DNA from: Allobosea vaviloviae
GTDB lineage: Bacteria > Pseudomonadota > Alphaproteobacteria > Rhizobiales > Beijerinckiaceae
Direction of reading: 5' to 3'
DNA: 64,000 nucleotides
Assembly: GCF_001298265.1 (NCBI RefSeq)
Contig: NZ_LGSZ01000009.1
Span: 154,210-218,209 of the forward strand
The notes under the pieces were generated by a model that was not told where the DNA came from, searched no databases, and saw only the letters and a list, made by a program, of their open reading frames with translations. The translations under genes were made by a program, and so were the position numbers. This document shows, one piece after another, positions 47,017-54,384 of this stretch (position 1 is the stretch's first letter; each line of letters starts with the position of its first letter).

Positions 47017-48012
47017 TCAGCCTCCGAAGCGATCGCGCCAGGCGGGTTTCGCGCCCGGAAAGGGCAGGGCGGTGGCGGCATGGACACCGCGCGCGACGGC
47101 GCGTGCCAGCACGTCGGCGGCCGTCGTGCAGAGTTCGGTCAGGGCGAAGGCGTCGGAGGGTGCGCCGGAGCGACCGGTCGCGGCGGCGAAGACGACGTCG
47201 CCGTCGAGCGCGCCATGGGCCGGGCGCAGCGCGCGGGCGAGCCCGTCATGGGCCGCCAGAGCCAGGCGCTTGCACTGTGCCTTGGTCAGCACGGCGTCGG
47301 TTGCGACCAGCGCGATCGTGGTGTTCTGGCCCGTGCCGCCCTTGAAGCGCAGATCGAGGTCCTCGGGCGCGATCGCCGCCGGCCAGCCATGGCCGCCGAA
47401 CTCGCCGGCCTGCTCGTAAGGCGCTGCCCAGAAATGCTGGCCGTCGCCGATGGTCGCCGTGCCGACCGCATTGACCGCGACCAGCGCGCCGACGACGCCG
47501 GTCGCGGCGCGGGCACTGGCCGAGCCGATGCCGCCTTTCAGGTTCTGCGTGGTCGCGCCGAAGCCGGCGCCGGCCGTGCCGAGTTCGACATCGAGCGCGG
47601 CGGCCTCGGCTGCAAGCGCCCCGAGGCGGCGATAGGGCGGCTCGGTCGTCCCCTTTGTCCAGGGCTTGTCGCCGCCGTTGAGCAGATCGAACAGGATCGC
47701 CTGCGGCACGATGGGGACGCGCAAGGGGCCGATGGGGAAGCCGCGGCCCTGGCCGGCGAGCCAGGCCATGACGCCGTCCGCCGCCGAAAGCCCCCAGGCC
47801 GATCCGCCGGAGAGTACGATCGCATCGATATGCTCGACCGTCATCTCTGGTTCGAGCAGGCTGGTGTCGCGGGTGCCCGGCGCGCCGCCGAGGATCGCGA
47901 CTGAGGCCACGGTCGGCCGCTCGAACAGGGCGACCGTCACGCCCGTGGCGGCCTGCGCGTCATGCGCCTGCCCGACCAGTACGCCGCGGACATCGGTGAT
48001 AAGGTTGCGCAT
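47017..48012 (-). CDS. P1 (DmpA/NylC-like) family aminopeptidase
   Basis: This 331-residue N-terminal nucleophile hydrolase of family S58/P1 is made as a precursor that cleaves itself into two chains. The conserved block LSGGSAWGLSAADGVMAWL, the Gly-rich segment NLKGGIGSAS (about 157-166) and the likely cleavage point N230/T231 in QNTTIALVATDA are present. A threonine nucleophile would be as in NylC rather than the serine of DmpA. Members cleave N-terminal residues or unusual amides; the substrate is unknown. No signal peptide is visible, so it should be cytosolic. Confidence 0.9.
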   Translation of the reverse strand: MRNLITDVRGVLVGQAHDAQAATGVTVALFERPTVASVAILGGAPGTRDTSLLEPEMTVEHIDAIVLSGGSAWGLSAADGVMAWLAGQGRGFPIGPLRVPIVPQAILFDLLNGGDKPWTKGTTEPPYRRLGALAAEAAALDVELGTAGAGFGATTQNLKGGIGSASARAATGVVGALVAVNAVGTATIGDGQHFWAAPYEQAGEFGGHGWPAAIAPEDLDLRFKGGTGQNTTIALVATDAVLTKAQCKRLALAAHDGLARALRPAHGALDGDVVFAAATGRSGAPSDAFALTELCTTAADVLARAVARGVHAATALPFPGAKPAWRDRFGG

Positions 48013-48038
48013 GGGACTCTTAAGCCGTTGGAGGGCTG

Positions 48039-48063
48039 GGAACGCAGCGGACGCCGGGGCGTT
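48039..48063 (+). promoter_or_regulatory. EcfG-type general stress promoter before the Spy-like gene
   Basis: GGAAC-N16-CGTT (GGAAC at 48039-48043, CGTT at 48060-48063) exactly matches the promoter consensus of EcfG, the alphaproteobacterial general stress sigma factor. It points toward the Spy-like gene; the start would be near 48070, leaving a leader of about 125 bases. Confidence 0.65.
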
Positions 48064-48194
48064 ATATTACCGACTGTTCATGATTGCGTCATCGCAAGGA
48101 CAGCGCCGCAGGGCCAAGGTAGCCCTCATCGCGAACCGGCTTCGAGACCCGCTCAGCGACCGACATATCCAACGACCTCCATGGGAGAACCCGC

Positions 48195-48839
48195 ATGAAA
48201 CCCATCGCCCTGATCGCAGCTACCTCCATCGCTGCGCTGGCCGCGAGCTTCGCGATCGCCCAGCCCCAGCCGATCCCGCCCGCGGGCGGGGACCGCGACG
48301 GCCCGCGGTCCGAACGCTCCGACCGCTCCGAGACCCGCGAGCAGCGCCGCACCGAATGGCGCGAGCAGCGCGCCGAGCGCATGCAGGCCCGCATGAACGA
48401 GCGCCTCGCCAAGCTGCGCACCGACATGAAGCTGAAGCCGGAGCAGGTGCCCCTGTTCGAGCGCGTCGAGGCGGTCATCAAGAAGCGGGCCGAGGACCGC
48501 CGCGCCGGCTGGTCGGCCATGCGCGAGCAGCGCGAATCTTTCCGCGACGCCGACATCATGGAGAAGCTCGACATGATGGCTGGGCGCCAGGGCGAGCGCG
48601 CCGCGCGCTCCAAGGAACTCGCCGATGCCGTGCGGCCGCTCTGGACGACGCTGAGCGACGAACAGAAGACCGTGGCGCGCCGCGCCGTGCGCGAGGCCAT
48701 GGCCGAGGGCCACGACATGATGCGGCGGATGCATGAGCGCTTCGACGAGCGCCGCGGCGGGCACGGCCATGACGACGACGATCGCGGCCCGCGCCGCTGG
48801 CGCGAGGATCGGGGAGATCGCGGCGACCGTCGCGGCTGA
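48195..48839 (+). CDS. Spy/CpxP-like periplasmic stress protein
   Basis: This 214-residue exported protein has a signal peptide ending ASFAIAQ. The mature protein is a highly charged helical hairpin with the LTxxQ-like pattern seen in Spy/CpxP (MKLKPEQVPLFERVE and PLWTTLSDEQKTVARRA), followed by a His/Asp/Arg-rich tail (GHGHDDDDRG) that may bind metal. Family members are ATP-independent periplasmic chaperones or envelope-stress modulators. The ribosome binding site GGGAGAA is well placed. The EcfG-type promoter upstream fits a stress role. Confidence 0.82.
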   Translation: MKPIALIAATSIAALAASFAIAQPQPIPPAGGDRDGPRSERSDRSETREQRRTEWREQRAERMQARMNERLAKLRTDMKLKPEQVPLFERVEAVIKKRAEDRRAGWSAMREQRESFRDADIMEKLDMMAGRQGERAARSKELADAVRPLWTTLSDEQKTVARRAVREAMAEGHDMMRRMHERFDERRGGHGHDDDDRGPRRWREDRGDRGDRRG

Positions 48840-48869
48840 GCTGCAAGGCTCACCCCCGGAACAGACGAA

Positions 48870-48896
48870 GGGCGGCTCGCGAGAGCCGCCCTTTTT
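48870..48896 (+). terminator. Terminator of the Spy-like gene, usable from both sides
   Basis: GGGCGGCTC pairs with GAGCCGCCC around a GCGA loop and is followed by T5 (48892-48896). It lies 30 bases after the Spy-like stop and 10 bases past the convergent PsiF-like gene, so it may serve both genes. Confidence 0.88.
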
Positions 48897-48905
48897 CGTG
48901 TTCGA

Positions 48906-49148
48906 TCAGGTGCCGACCGCGTCGGTGACGCATTTCTTGGTGAAGCTGGTCTTGGCGGCGCCAAACAGCTTCTTGTCGGCGGCCTGCTTGTCGCAAGCCG
49001 CGCCGGCGTCCTTCTCGCATTTCGTCAGGAAGCTGGTCTTGGCCGCGCCGTTGAGCTTCTTGTCGCCCGCCTGGACGCTGCAGCTCTGGGCCTGGGCGAA
49101 GGTCGAGAGGCAGGTCAGGGCCAGGGCCGCTATCAGGGTCTTCGTCAT
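48906..49148 (-). CDS. PsiF repeat family secreted protein
   Basis: This 80-residue exported protein has a signal peptide (LIAALALTCLSTFAQAQ). The mature part consists of two tandem copies of a Lys-rich motif, KKLNGAAKTSFLTKCEKDA and KKLFGAAKTSFTKKCVTDA, which define the PsiF repeat (PsiF of E. coli is phosphate-starvation inducible). Cys residues in and between the repeats may form disulfides. The molecular function is unknown. ATG 49148 is chosen; the frame upstream to 49184 is not signal-like. No Pho box was recognised. Confidence 0.88.
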   Translation of the reverse strand: MTKTLIAALALTCLSTFAQAQSCSVQAGDKKLNGAAKTSFLTKCEKDAGAACDKQAADKKLFGAAKTSFTKKCVTDAVGT

Positions 49149-49387
49149 CGCTGGTGATTCCCGTTCCCATGGTTGGGACGCCAAGGGTTAACCCAGCGTG
49201 AGGCGAGGGCAAGCGGCATTTCCGGGACCTTCCGCCATGATTTGGCCGCAGGCGCTAACGCCTTGCGAAACAAAGCAGAAACGGCCGTTTACCGTGACCG
49301 TTCAACTTCGATTCATGTGTTTCCGTTTACGCTTCGGAAGTGATTGCGAAACACAGTTCCGCAGTGAGTTCGAGGAAAGGGGAAGCC

Positions 49388-49540
49388 ATGAAGGCGACAT
49401 GGTTGATCTGGGGAATGCGCGGCTTCATCGGCCTCGTCTTCGTCGCGAGCCTGTTTGGACCCTATGGCCTGTCGATCCTGATCGGCTGCCTGGGGATGGG
49501 ATGCTACTGGTTCCGCGACGAGGTGGGCTCGCATCTGTGA
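49388..49540 (+). CDS. Small membrane protein, 50 aa
   Basis: This 50-residue protein has one long hydrophobic stretch (about 10-38, FIGLVFVASLFGPYGLSILIG). It is preceded by a strong ribosome binding site (GAGGAAAGGGG) seven bases before the ATG. The family was not recognised. A clearly related but frameshifted copy lies 850 bases downstream (50241-50391), on the other side of nnrU, which argues that the reading frame is real. The function is unknown. Confidence 0.7.
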   Translation: MKATWLIWGMRGFIGLVFVASLFGPYGLSILIGCLGMGCYWFRDEVGSHL

Positions 49541-49570
49541 GGGCGGCTGAGACCGCTACCGGATCCCCGT

Positions 49571-50161
49571 TCAGCCGCGGGTGATGACGGGCACCCCGAT
49601 CAGCAGCGGGTGGAGCCAGACCGCGAACACGACATAGAGCGCGAGCCCTGAGACGATCGCGATGACGTCGCTGCGGCCGAAGGCGACCTTGGCCATGGCG
49701 GCGCTGCGGGCGATCTCTTCCGGCCTGCGCTTGATCGAGATCCGCGCCATCACCGCCCAGGCCAGGAAGCCGCCGAACAGCAGCATGCTGCCGAGGTCGC
49801 CATTGGCGAGGAGATGGGCGGTGGCCCAGATCTTCACGGCCAGCAGCATCGGGTGCTTGACGCGCGACAGGAGCCAGGAGGGCCGCTTGCCCACCGCCAG
49901 CAGGATGAAGATTGGCAGGTTGAGCAAGAGCGCCAGATGCCGCGTCCAGACCGGCGGCTCCCACACGACCGTGTAGCCGGCCGCGCGCTGGAGCCCGTAG
50001 CCATAGATCAGCAGCCCGAAGCCGATGACGGAGACGGCCGAATACAGCCCCTTGTAGCCGCTTTCGCCGAGCCGGCCGATCAGCTTTGCGCGGAGATCGC
50101 GCTTCATCGTGACGACGTGCATGCCGAGGAACAGGACGAGGCCGAGGATCAGCAGGAGCAT
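49571..50161 (-). CDS. NnrU family membrane protein
   Basis: This 196-residue integral membrane protein has about five hydrophobic segments. The family wording LGMHVVTMKRDLRAKLIGRLGESGYKGLYSAVSVIGFGLLIYGYG at the N-terminus, and a segment around RVKHPMLLAVKIWATAHLLANGD, identify NnrU, first described with nitrite/NO reductase genes. Its biochemical role is not established, and no denitrification genes or FNR-type box are next to it here. Two related small genes flank it on the opposite strand. Confidence 0.9.
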   Translation of the reverse strand: MLLLILGLVLFLGMHVVTMKRDLRAKLIGRLGESGYKGLYSAVSVIGFGLLIYGYGLQRAAGYTVVWEPPVWTRHLALLLNLPIFILLAVGKRPSWLLSRVKHPMLLAVKIWATAHLLANGDLGSMLLFGGFLAWAVMARISIKRRPEEIARSAAMAKVAFGRSDVIAIVSGLALYVVFAVWLHPLLIGVPVITRG

Positions 50162-50240
50162 GCGGGAAACGCCTCAGGTTGGAGCGGTTCCAACCATGGA
50201 CTGGCGGGGTGGGGTTTGGCCATGGGTTTCGTGGGGAGGC

Positions 50241-50391
50241 ATGAAGGCGACGGGGTCGCTCTGGGCGAAGCGGGGCATTATCGGCCTCGTCTTTGTCGGA
50301 CTCCTGGTTGGTCCCGATGCGTTTCGGAGCCGAATCGGCTGTCGGGACGGCGAGCTGTTGGTTTCGCAACGCGGTCAGGTCGCGTGTGTGA
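50241..50391 (+). pseudogene. Frameshifted copy of the 50-aa membrane protein gene
   Basis: The first 20 codons (MKATGSLWAKRGIIGLVFVG) match the intact gene at 49388 (MKATWLIWGMRGFIGLVFVA), and the ribosome binding site GGGGAGG is kept. After the shared ATCGGCTG the copy has lost a net two bases. In the shifted frame the 3' end reads CWFRNAVRSRV-stop, matching CYWFRDEVGSHL-stop of the intact gene. In the unshifted frame translation would run on to 50444 with unrelated sequence. It is therefore a degenerate paralogue, unless the longer product is used. Confidence 0.7.
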
Positions 50392-50412
50392 GTTCAGAGA
50401 TGGGAGCGGGCG

Positions 50413-51042
50413 TTACGGACGACTTCCTGCCGGCTGTTCGATGACCCGACCCGACCGCGCCCATGAGAAGGCATCTTCCAGCCGATCATCCCCCCAGAAG
50501 ACCTCCCGGCCAACGACGAAGTGCGGTGAACCAAAGAGGCCGAGAGCACGCGCCTCGTCAGCGCTCGCCGTCATCTTGGCGTCCATTTCGACAGCGTTAA
50601 TCCGGTTCAGGATTGTCCCGGCATCACGGCCCATCTCAGTGAGCATTGCTGTGAGATTCTCGTCCATCCCAGGTGGTCTGCCGCGCAGGAACCACCAGTC
50701 GAAGCTCGCCAGCGCATACTCTTTCGCCCACCCCTCTTCGCTCGCCAGCAAGGCGGCTTTGAAGTTAAGCGTCTCTGGATCGCTGGGATAGGCTGGCTGC
50801 GTGGTCGGAAATGGCAGACCGTGCATTTCCGCTCGCCGCTCCAAATCGCGCCACATATAGGCTGTCTTGGCGCGGCCCGAGGGAAATGGAACATGGTTAT
50901 GTTCCCGCAGTAGCGCCCGCAGATTATAGGGGCGCCAGTTGACGCTGACACCTTCGCGCTCGGCCAGAGCGCCTATTCGCTTGACCGTCAGGTAAGTGTA
51001 GGTGGAGCCAGTCCAGAAATAGAAGTCCACAGGGCTGGGCAC
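50413..51042 (-). CDS. 2-hydroxychromene-2-carboxylate isomerase / DsbA family protein
   Basis: This 209-residue cytosolic protein has the thioredoxin-like DsbA fold of the HCCA isomerase (kappa-class GST-like) family. Evidence is the N-terminal VDFYFWTGSTYTYL with Ser at the glutathione-activating position, WRPYNLRALLREHNHVPF, and the C-terminal LGLFGSPHFVVGREVFWGDDRLEDA. The natural role is glutathione-dependent isomerisation in aromatic degradation. No degradation genes are nearby, so the substrate is open. The gene's DNA is somewhat less GC-rich than its neighbours. Confidence 0.9.
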   Translation of the reverse strand: MPSPVDFYFWTGSTYTYLTVKRIGALAEREGVSVNWRPYNLRALLREHNHVPFPSGRAKTAYMWRDLERRAEMHGLPFPTTQPAYPSDPETLNFKAALLASEEGWAKEYALASFDWWFLRGRPPGMDENLTAMLTEMGRDAGTILNRINAVEMDAKMTASADEARALGLFGSPHFVVGREVFWGDDRLEDAFSWARSGRVIEQPAGSRP

Positions 51043-51249
51043 AATTCGGTCTCTCGTTAAGTCTGCAGCATATCGCTGGCTGCCCCGGCGTCAACAATGC
51101 GGCGCCTGCAATGATACGCTGCATGCGATCCGGCGGAACTTGGCGCGGTCGTCGCCCTCTGCCTCGAGATACAATCCTGCCTCGTCGTCTCCAGCTATTG
51201 CGTGGAATGGGGATCGCGGCTCGAGGCGCGCAGGCAAAACGAAACAACG

Positions 51250-51281
51250 AAAAAGGGGACGGCGATCGCTCGCCATCCCCT
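51250..51281 (-). terminator. Rho-independent terminator of rpsD
   Basis: On the minus strand AGGGGATGGCGA pairs with TCGCCGTCCCCT (one G-T pair) around a GCGA loop, followed by T5. It lies about 45 bases after the rpsD stop. The rest of the gap from 51043 to 51325 shows nothing else. Confidence 0.87.
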
Positions 51282-51325
51282 CGAATATCTCCGGCAAACG
51301 GGCCTCGCGGCCCGCGCCCATTCGA

Positions 51326-51943
51326 TCAGCGCGAGTAGAACTCGATGACCAGGTTGGGTTCCATCTGCACCGCATAGGGCACGTCCGTCAGGGTGGGCGT
51401 GCGGGTGTAGGTGGCGGTCGACTTGGTGTGGTCGGCGTCGATGTAGTCGGGCACGTCGCGCTCGGCGAGCTGGGCGGCCTCGATCACGATGGCGAGCTGG
51501 CGCGAGCTCTCCTTGATCGCGATCACGTCGCCCGGCTTCACCTGGTAGGAGGCGATGTTGACGCGCTTGCCGTTCACGGTGATGTGGCCGTGGTTGACGA
51601 ACTGGCGGGCTGCGAAGACCGTCGCGACGAACTTGGCGCGGTAGATCACGGCGTCCAGGCGGCGCTCGAGCAGGCCGATCAGGTTCTCGCCCGAATCGCC
51701 CTTGAGGCGGATCGCCTCGGCGTAATAGCGGCGGAACTGCTTCTCGGAGATCGAGCCGTAATAGCCCTTCAGCTTCTGCTTGGCGCGCAGCTGCGTGCCG
51801 AAGTCGGACGGCTTGCCCTTGCGGCGCTGGCCGTGCTGGCCGGGGCCGTATTCACGACGGTTGACCGGGGACTTCGGGCGGCCCCAGATGTTCTGACCGA
51901 GGCGGCGGTCAATCTTGTATTTCGCCTCATGGCGCTTCGACAT
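51326..51943 (-). CDS. rpsD: 30S ribosomal protein S4
   Basis: S4 nucleates 30S assembly by binding 16S rRNA. The 205-residue product has the standard N-terminus [21 protein letters not shown], the S4 RNA-binding domain ([48 protein letters not shown] split by one turn) and a conserved C-terminus [17 protein letters not shown] 51943 with AGAGGA upstream is the real start; the frame continues 40 residues upstream without similarity. It stands outside the ribosomal operons, as usual in this order. Confidence 0.97.
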   Translation of the reverse strand: MSKRHEAKYKIDRRLGQNIWGRPKSPVNRREYGPGQHGQRRKGKPSDFGTQLRAKQKLKGYYGSISEKQFRRYYAEAIRLKGDSGENLIGLLERRLDAVIYRAKFVATVFAARQFVNHGHITVNGKRVNIASYQVKPGDVIAIKESSRQLAIVIEAAQLAERDVPDYIDADHTKSTATYTRTPTLTDVPYAVQMEPNLVIEFYSR

Positions 51944-52298
51944 ATCGCGTGTCCTCTTGAGTTCGCGAAGTTGAGGACCGCGCCCTCCTGCTCTCCCGCA
52001 TGGGGCGGGAGCGACAGATCCGGCTTCCGAAGAAAGCGGATCACGGGTGCGGAAAAAAGCCACGCGGGCCTTTTGGGCCCGCGCGACGCCGGCTTAGAAC
52101 CATGCGGGGTGGGATTTGTCAAACAATAAGGGCGCGGGGAACCCTCTCCCGTAGGGAGAGGGCAGGGTGAGGGGTCGGCCGTTGGACGGTTTGCCGTGTC
52201 CTCACCGAGGCTGCGCCGTGAGGTCGTTGGTCCGCTGGTCCAGGGGCCAGCACCTCACCCCTGCCCCTCTCCTTACAGGAGAGGGGTTCCCCGCGCCC
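51944..52298. repeat. Gene-free stretch with long inverted repeat (family C)
   Basis: The 355 bases upstream of rpsD hold no gene. An inverted repeat has arms of about 46 bases at 52130-52175 and 52251-52298. Each arm carries an internal CCTCTCC...GGAGAGG palindrome, and the outer ends are GGGCGCGGGGAACC/GGTTCCCCGCGCCC. The right arm ends exactly at the murI stop codon (52299). 51944-52129 must include the rpsD promoter, but no clear -35/-10 was assigned. Confidence 0.75.
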
Positions 52299-53168
52299 TC
52301 AGTTTCCCAGCGGCATCGGCTCGATGACGACCTCGGCCAGGCCGTAGCCGGCGAGCGCGATGCGCAAGGGGCCGGTGATGCCGGCTCCGTTGGTGAAGAC
52401 GGCGATGGCCTCGTTGGCGCCGCTGTGGCTGGCGGGATCGTCCGGACCCAGCAATTGCACGACGCGGCGGGCGATGGCCGGGGCGGGGTCGATCCACTCG
52501 ACCGGCCAAGGCGCGAGGCGGCGCATGCGCTCCAGCAGCAGCGGATAATGCGTGCAGGAGAGGGTGACGACATCGGTGCGCCGGCCGCCCTGTTCGACGA
52601 AGCAGGGCGCGATCTCGGCGGAAATAGTGGCATCGTCCACCGGCTCGCCCTTCAGCGCGGCTTCGGCCAGCCCTGCGAGCTTCGTCGAGCCGACGAGCGT
52701 GACCTCGCAGCCGCCGGCATAGCTCTGGATCAGGCCGCGCGTGTAGTCCCGGGCGACGGTGCCGGGCGTCGCCAGCACCGAGATCAGGCGCGACCGGGTC
52801 AGGGCGGCGGCGGGCTTGATCGCCGGCACGGTGCCGACGAAGGGAATGGCGAAGCGCGCCCGCAGCGCCGGCAGCACCAGCGTCGAGGCGGTGTTGCAGG
52901 CGATCACCACGAGATCGGGATGGAAGCGCGCGACCAGCCGTTCCATCACGCTGAGAACCCGGTCGACGAGGTCGGACTCTGCCAGCCGGCCATAGGGAAA
53001 GCCGGCATCGTCGGCGGCATAGACGATATGGGCGCCGGCTTGCGCCTGCACCACGCGCGACAGCACGGTGAGGCCGCCGAGGCCGGAATCGAAGACCAGG
53101 ATGGTGGGGGTGTGGCGCGGCAGCGCAACCGTGCGGGAGGCCATTCCGGCCAGAAGATCGACTTGCAT
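52299..53168 (-). CDS. murI: Glutamate racemase
   Basis: MurI makes D-glutamate for peptidoglycan. The 289-residue product has the two catalytic cysteines in their motifs (VIACNTASTLV and VTLSCTHYPLL) and the N-terminal substrate motif FDSGLGGLTVL. It is full length. ATG 53168 is used; a start at a later Met (residue 9) is possible because the first ~20 residues are not conserved. A palindromic repeat abuts the stop codon. Confidence 0.95.
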   Translation of the reverse strand: MQVDLLAGMASRTVALPRHTPTILVFDSGLGGLTVLSRVVQAQAGAHIVYAADDAGFPYGRLAESDLVDRVLSVMERLVARFHPDLVVIACNTASTLVLPALRARFAIPFVGTVPAIKPAAALTRSRLISVLATPGTVARDYTRGLIQSYAGGCEVTLVGSTKLAGLAEAALKGEPVDDATISAEIAPCFVEQGGRRTDVVTLSCTHYPLLLERMRRLAPWPVEWIDPAPAIARRVVQLLGPDDPASHSGANEAIAVFTNGAGITGPLRIALAGYGLAEVVIEPMPLGN

Positions 53169-53261
53169 AGGCCTGTGTGCCTGCCAGCGTGACGAAGCGC
53201 AGATTGCGCCAGAGCCGGGTTAAGAGACCGTCAAGACGGCGCAAACATGACCGCATCGATT

Positions 53262-53280
53262 TAGTTGACTCCGTCCACTA
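53262..53280. promoter_or_regulatory. Possible operator of the MarR-GNAT gene
   Basis: TAGTTGAC-TCC-GTCCACTA is an 8-bp inverted repeat with one mismatch, 33 bases before the ATG and overlapping a -35-like TTGACT. Its size and position suit a MarR-type dimer and autoregulation. Confidence 0.4.
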
Positions 53281-53313
53281 TATCGCGAAAGGATCGGCGC
53301 AGGAGGTTGCCTC

Positions 53314-54237
53314 ATGCCGACCATCGACCCATCCGTCGCGGCGATCCGCCGCTTCAACCGCTTCCATACCCGCTGGGTCGGCGCGCTGAGCGGCAGCCTG
53401 CACGGCTCGGGCTTCGCGCTGACGGAGGCGCGCGTGCTCTACGAGCTGGCGCAGCGCGATGGCTGGCTTGCGGGAGAGCTGGCGCGCGATCTCGGGCTCG
53501 ACCCCGCCTATCTCTCGCGCATCCTCAAGCGCTTCACCACTGAGGGCTGGCTGGAGCGGACGCGCTCGCAGGCGGATGGACGCGCGCTCAGCCTGCGGCT
53601 TACGCCAGCGGGGCGGGCGGTGTTCGGCCCTCTCGATGACGCCTCACGCGGGCAGGCGGCTGCGGTGCTGGCCAGGCTCGGCCCGGCCGAGCAGGTCCGG
53701 CTGGTCGCGGCCCTGGGCAGCGCGCAGGCGCTGCTCTCGGGCGAGAGGCCGGTGGCGCCGGTGATCCGTGACCACCAGCCGGGCGATATCGGCTGGGTGA
53801 TCTCGGCGCATGGCCGGCTCTATGCGCAGGAGTATGGCTGGGACATCGGCTTCGAGGGCTTCGTCGCCGAGATCGCCGGACAGTTCCTGCAGCGGTTTCA
53901 GCCGGGCAAGGAGCGCTGCCTGATCGCGGAGCTCGACGGCGCGCCTGTCGGCTCGGCCTTCGTGGTGCGGGAATCCGACGAGGTCGCCAAGCTCCGGCTC
54001 GTCATCGTCGAGACGCGGGCGCAGGGTTTCGGCCTCGGCAAGGCGCTGGTGGCGCAGGCGATCGGCTTTGCGCGAGAAGCCGGTTATGAACGGATGGTGC
54101 TCTGGACCAACGACATCCTGCACGCAGCGCGGGCGATCTATATGGCGCAAGGGTTCCGGCTGATCGCGGAGGAGCGGCACCATTCCTTCGGCCAGGACCT
54201 CGTCGGGCAGAACTGGGAGCTCGACCTGCGGGGTTAG
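53314..54237 (+). CDS. MarR-type regulator fused to GNAT acetyltransferase
   Basis: This 307-residue two-domain protein has an N-terminal MarR-type winged helix at about 10-140 (LTEARVLYELAQRDGWLAGELARDLGLDPAYLSRILKRF, wing ADGRALSLRLT). It is followed by a GNAT N-acetyltransferase at about 150-305 with the acetyl-CoA-binding loop QGFGLGKALVAQA (pattern Q/RxxGxG/A). The combination is a known fused family, and the acetylated molecule is not established. The ATG at 53314 follows AGGAGG. It stands alone and is convergent with the amine oxidase gene across a family D repeat. Confidence 0.93.
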   Translation: MPTIDPSVAAIRRFNRFHTRWVGALSGSLHGSGFALTEARVLYELAQRDGWLAGELARDLGLDPAYLSRILKRFTTEGWLERTRSQADGRALSLRLTPAGRAVFGPLDDASRGQAAAVLARLGPAEQVRLVAALGSAQALLSGERPVAPVIRDHQPGDIGWVISAHGRLYAQEYGWDIGFEGFVAEIAGQFLQRFQPGKERCLIAELDGAPVGSAFVVRESDEVAKLRLVIVETRAQGFGLGKALVAQAIGFAREAGYERMVLWTNDILHAARAIYMAQGFRLIAEERHHSFGQDLVGQNWELDLRG

Positions 54238-54263
54238 GGCATGTCGCCTTGCTCGGAACCACC

Positions 54264-54361
54264 CCGTCATTCCGGGCTTGCCCCGGAATCCATCGGAGGG
54301 CTCCGGCGCCTTACGATGGATCCCGGAGCTGCGCCGCTTCGCGGCTTGTCCGGGATGACGG
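54264..54361. repeat. Palindromic intergenic repeat (family D) between convergent genes
   Basis: The ends CCGTCATTCCGG and CCGGGATGACGG are inverted copies, and an inner pair ATCCATCG/CGATGGAT gives a second stem. The right half carries GCGCCGCTTCGCGGCTTGTC, which recurs almost exactly in reverse at 63843-63880. It may end both convergent transcripts. Confidence 0.78.
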
Positions 54362-54384
54362 CGCGGTTTTTGAAAGCCCGGCGC

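Noticed and set aside
49340..49387. Longer start for the 50-aa membrane protein (16 extra codons)
   Set aside because: The strong ribosome binding site lies inside this stretch, directly before the ATG at 49388, and the paralogous copy also starts at that ATG.
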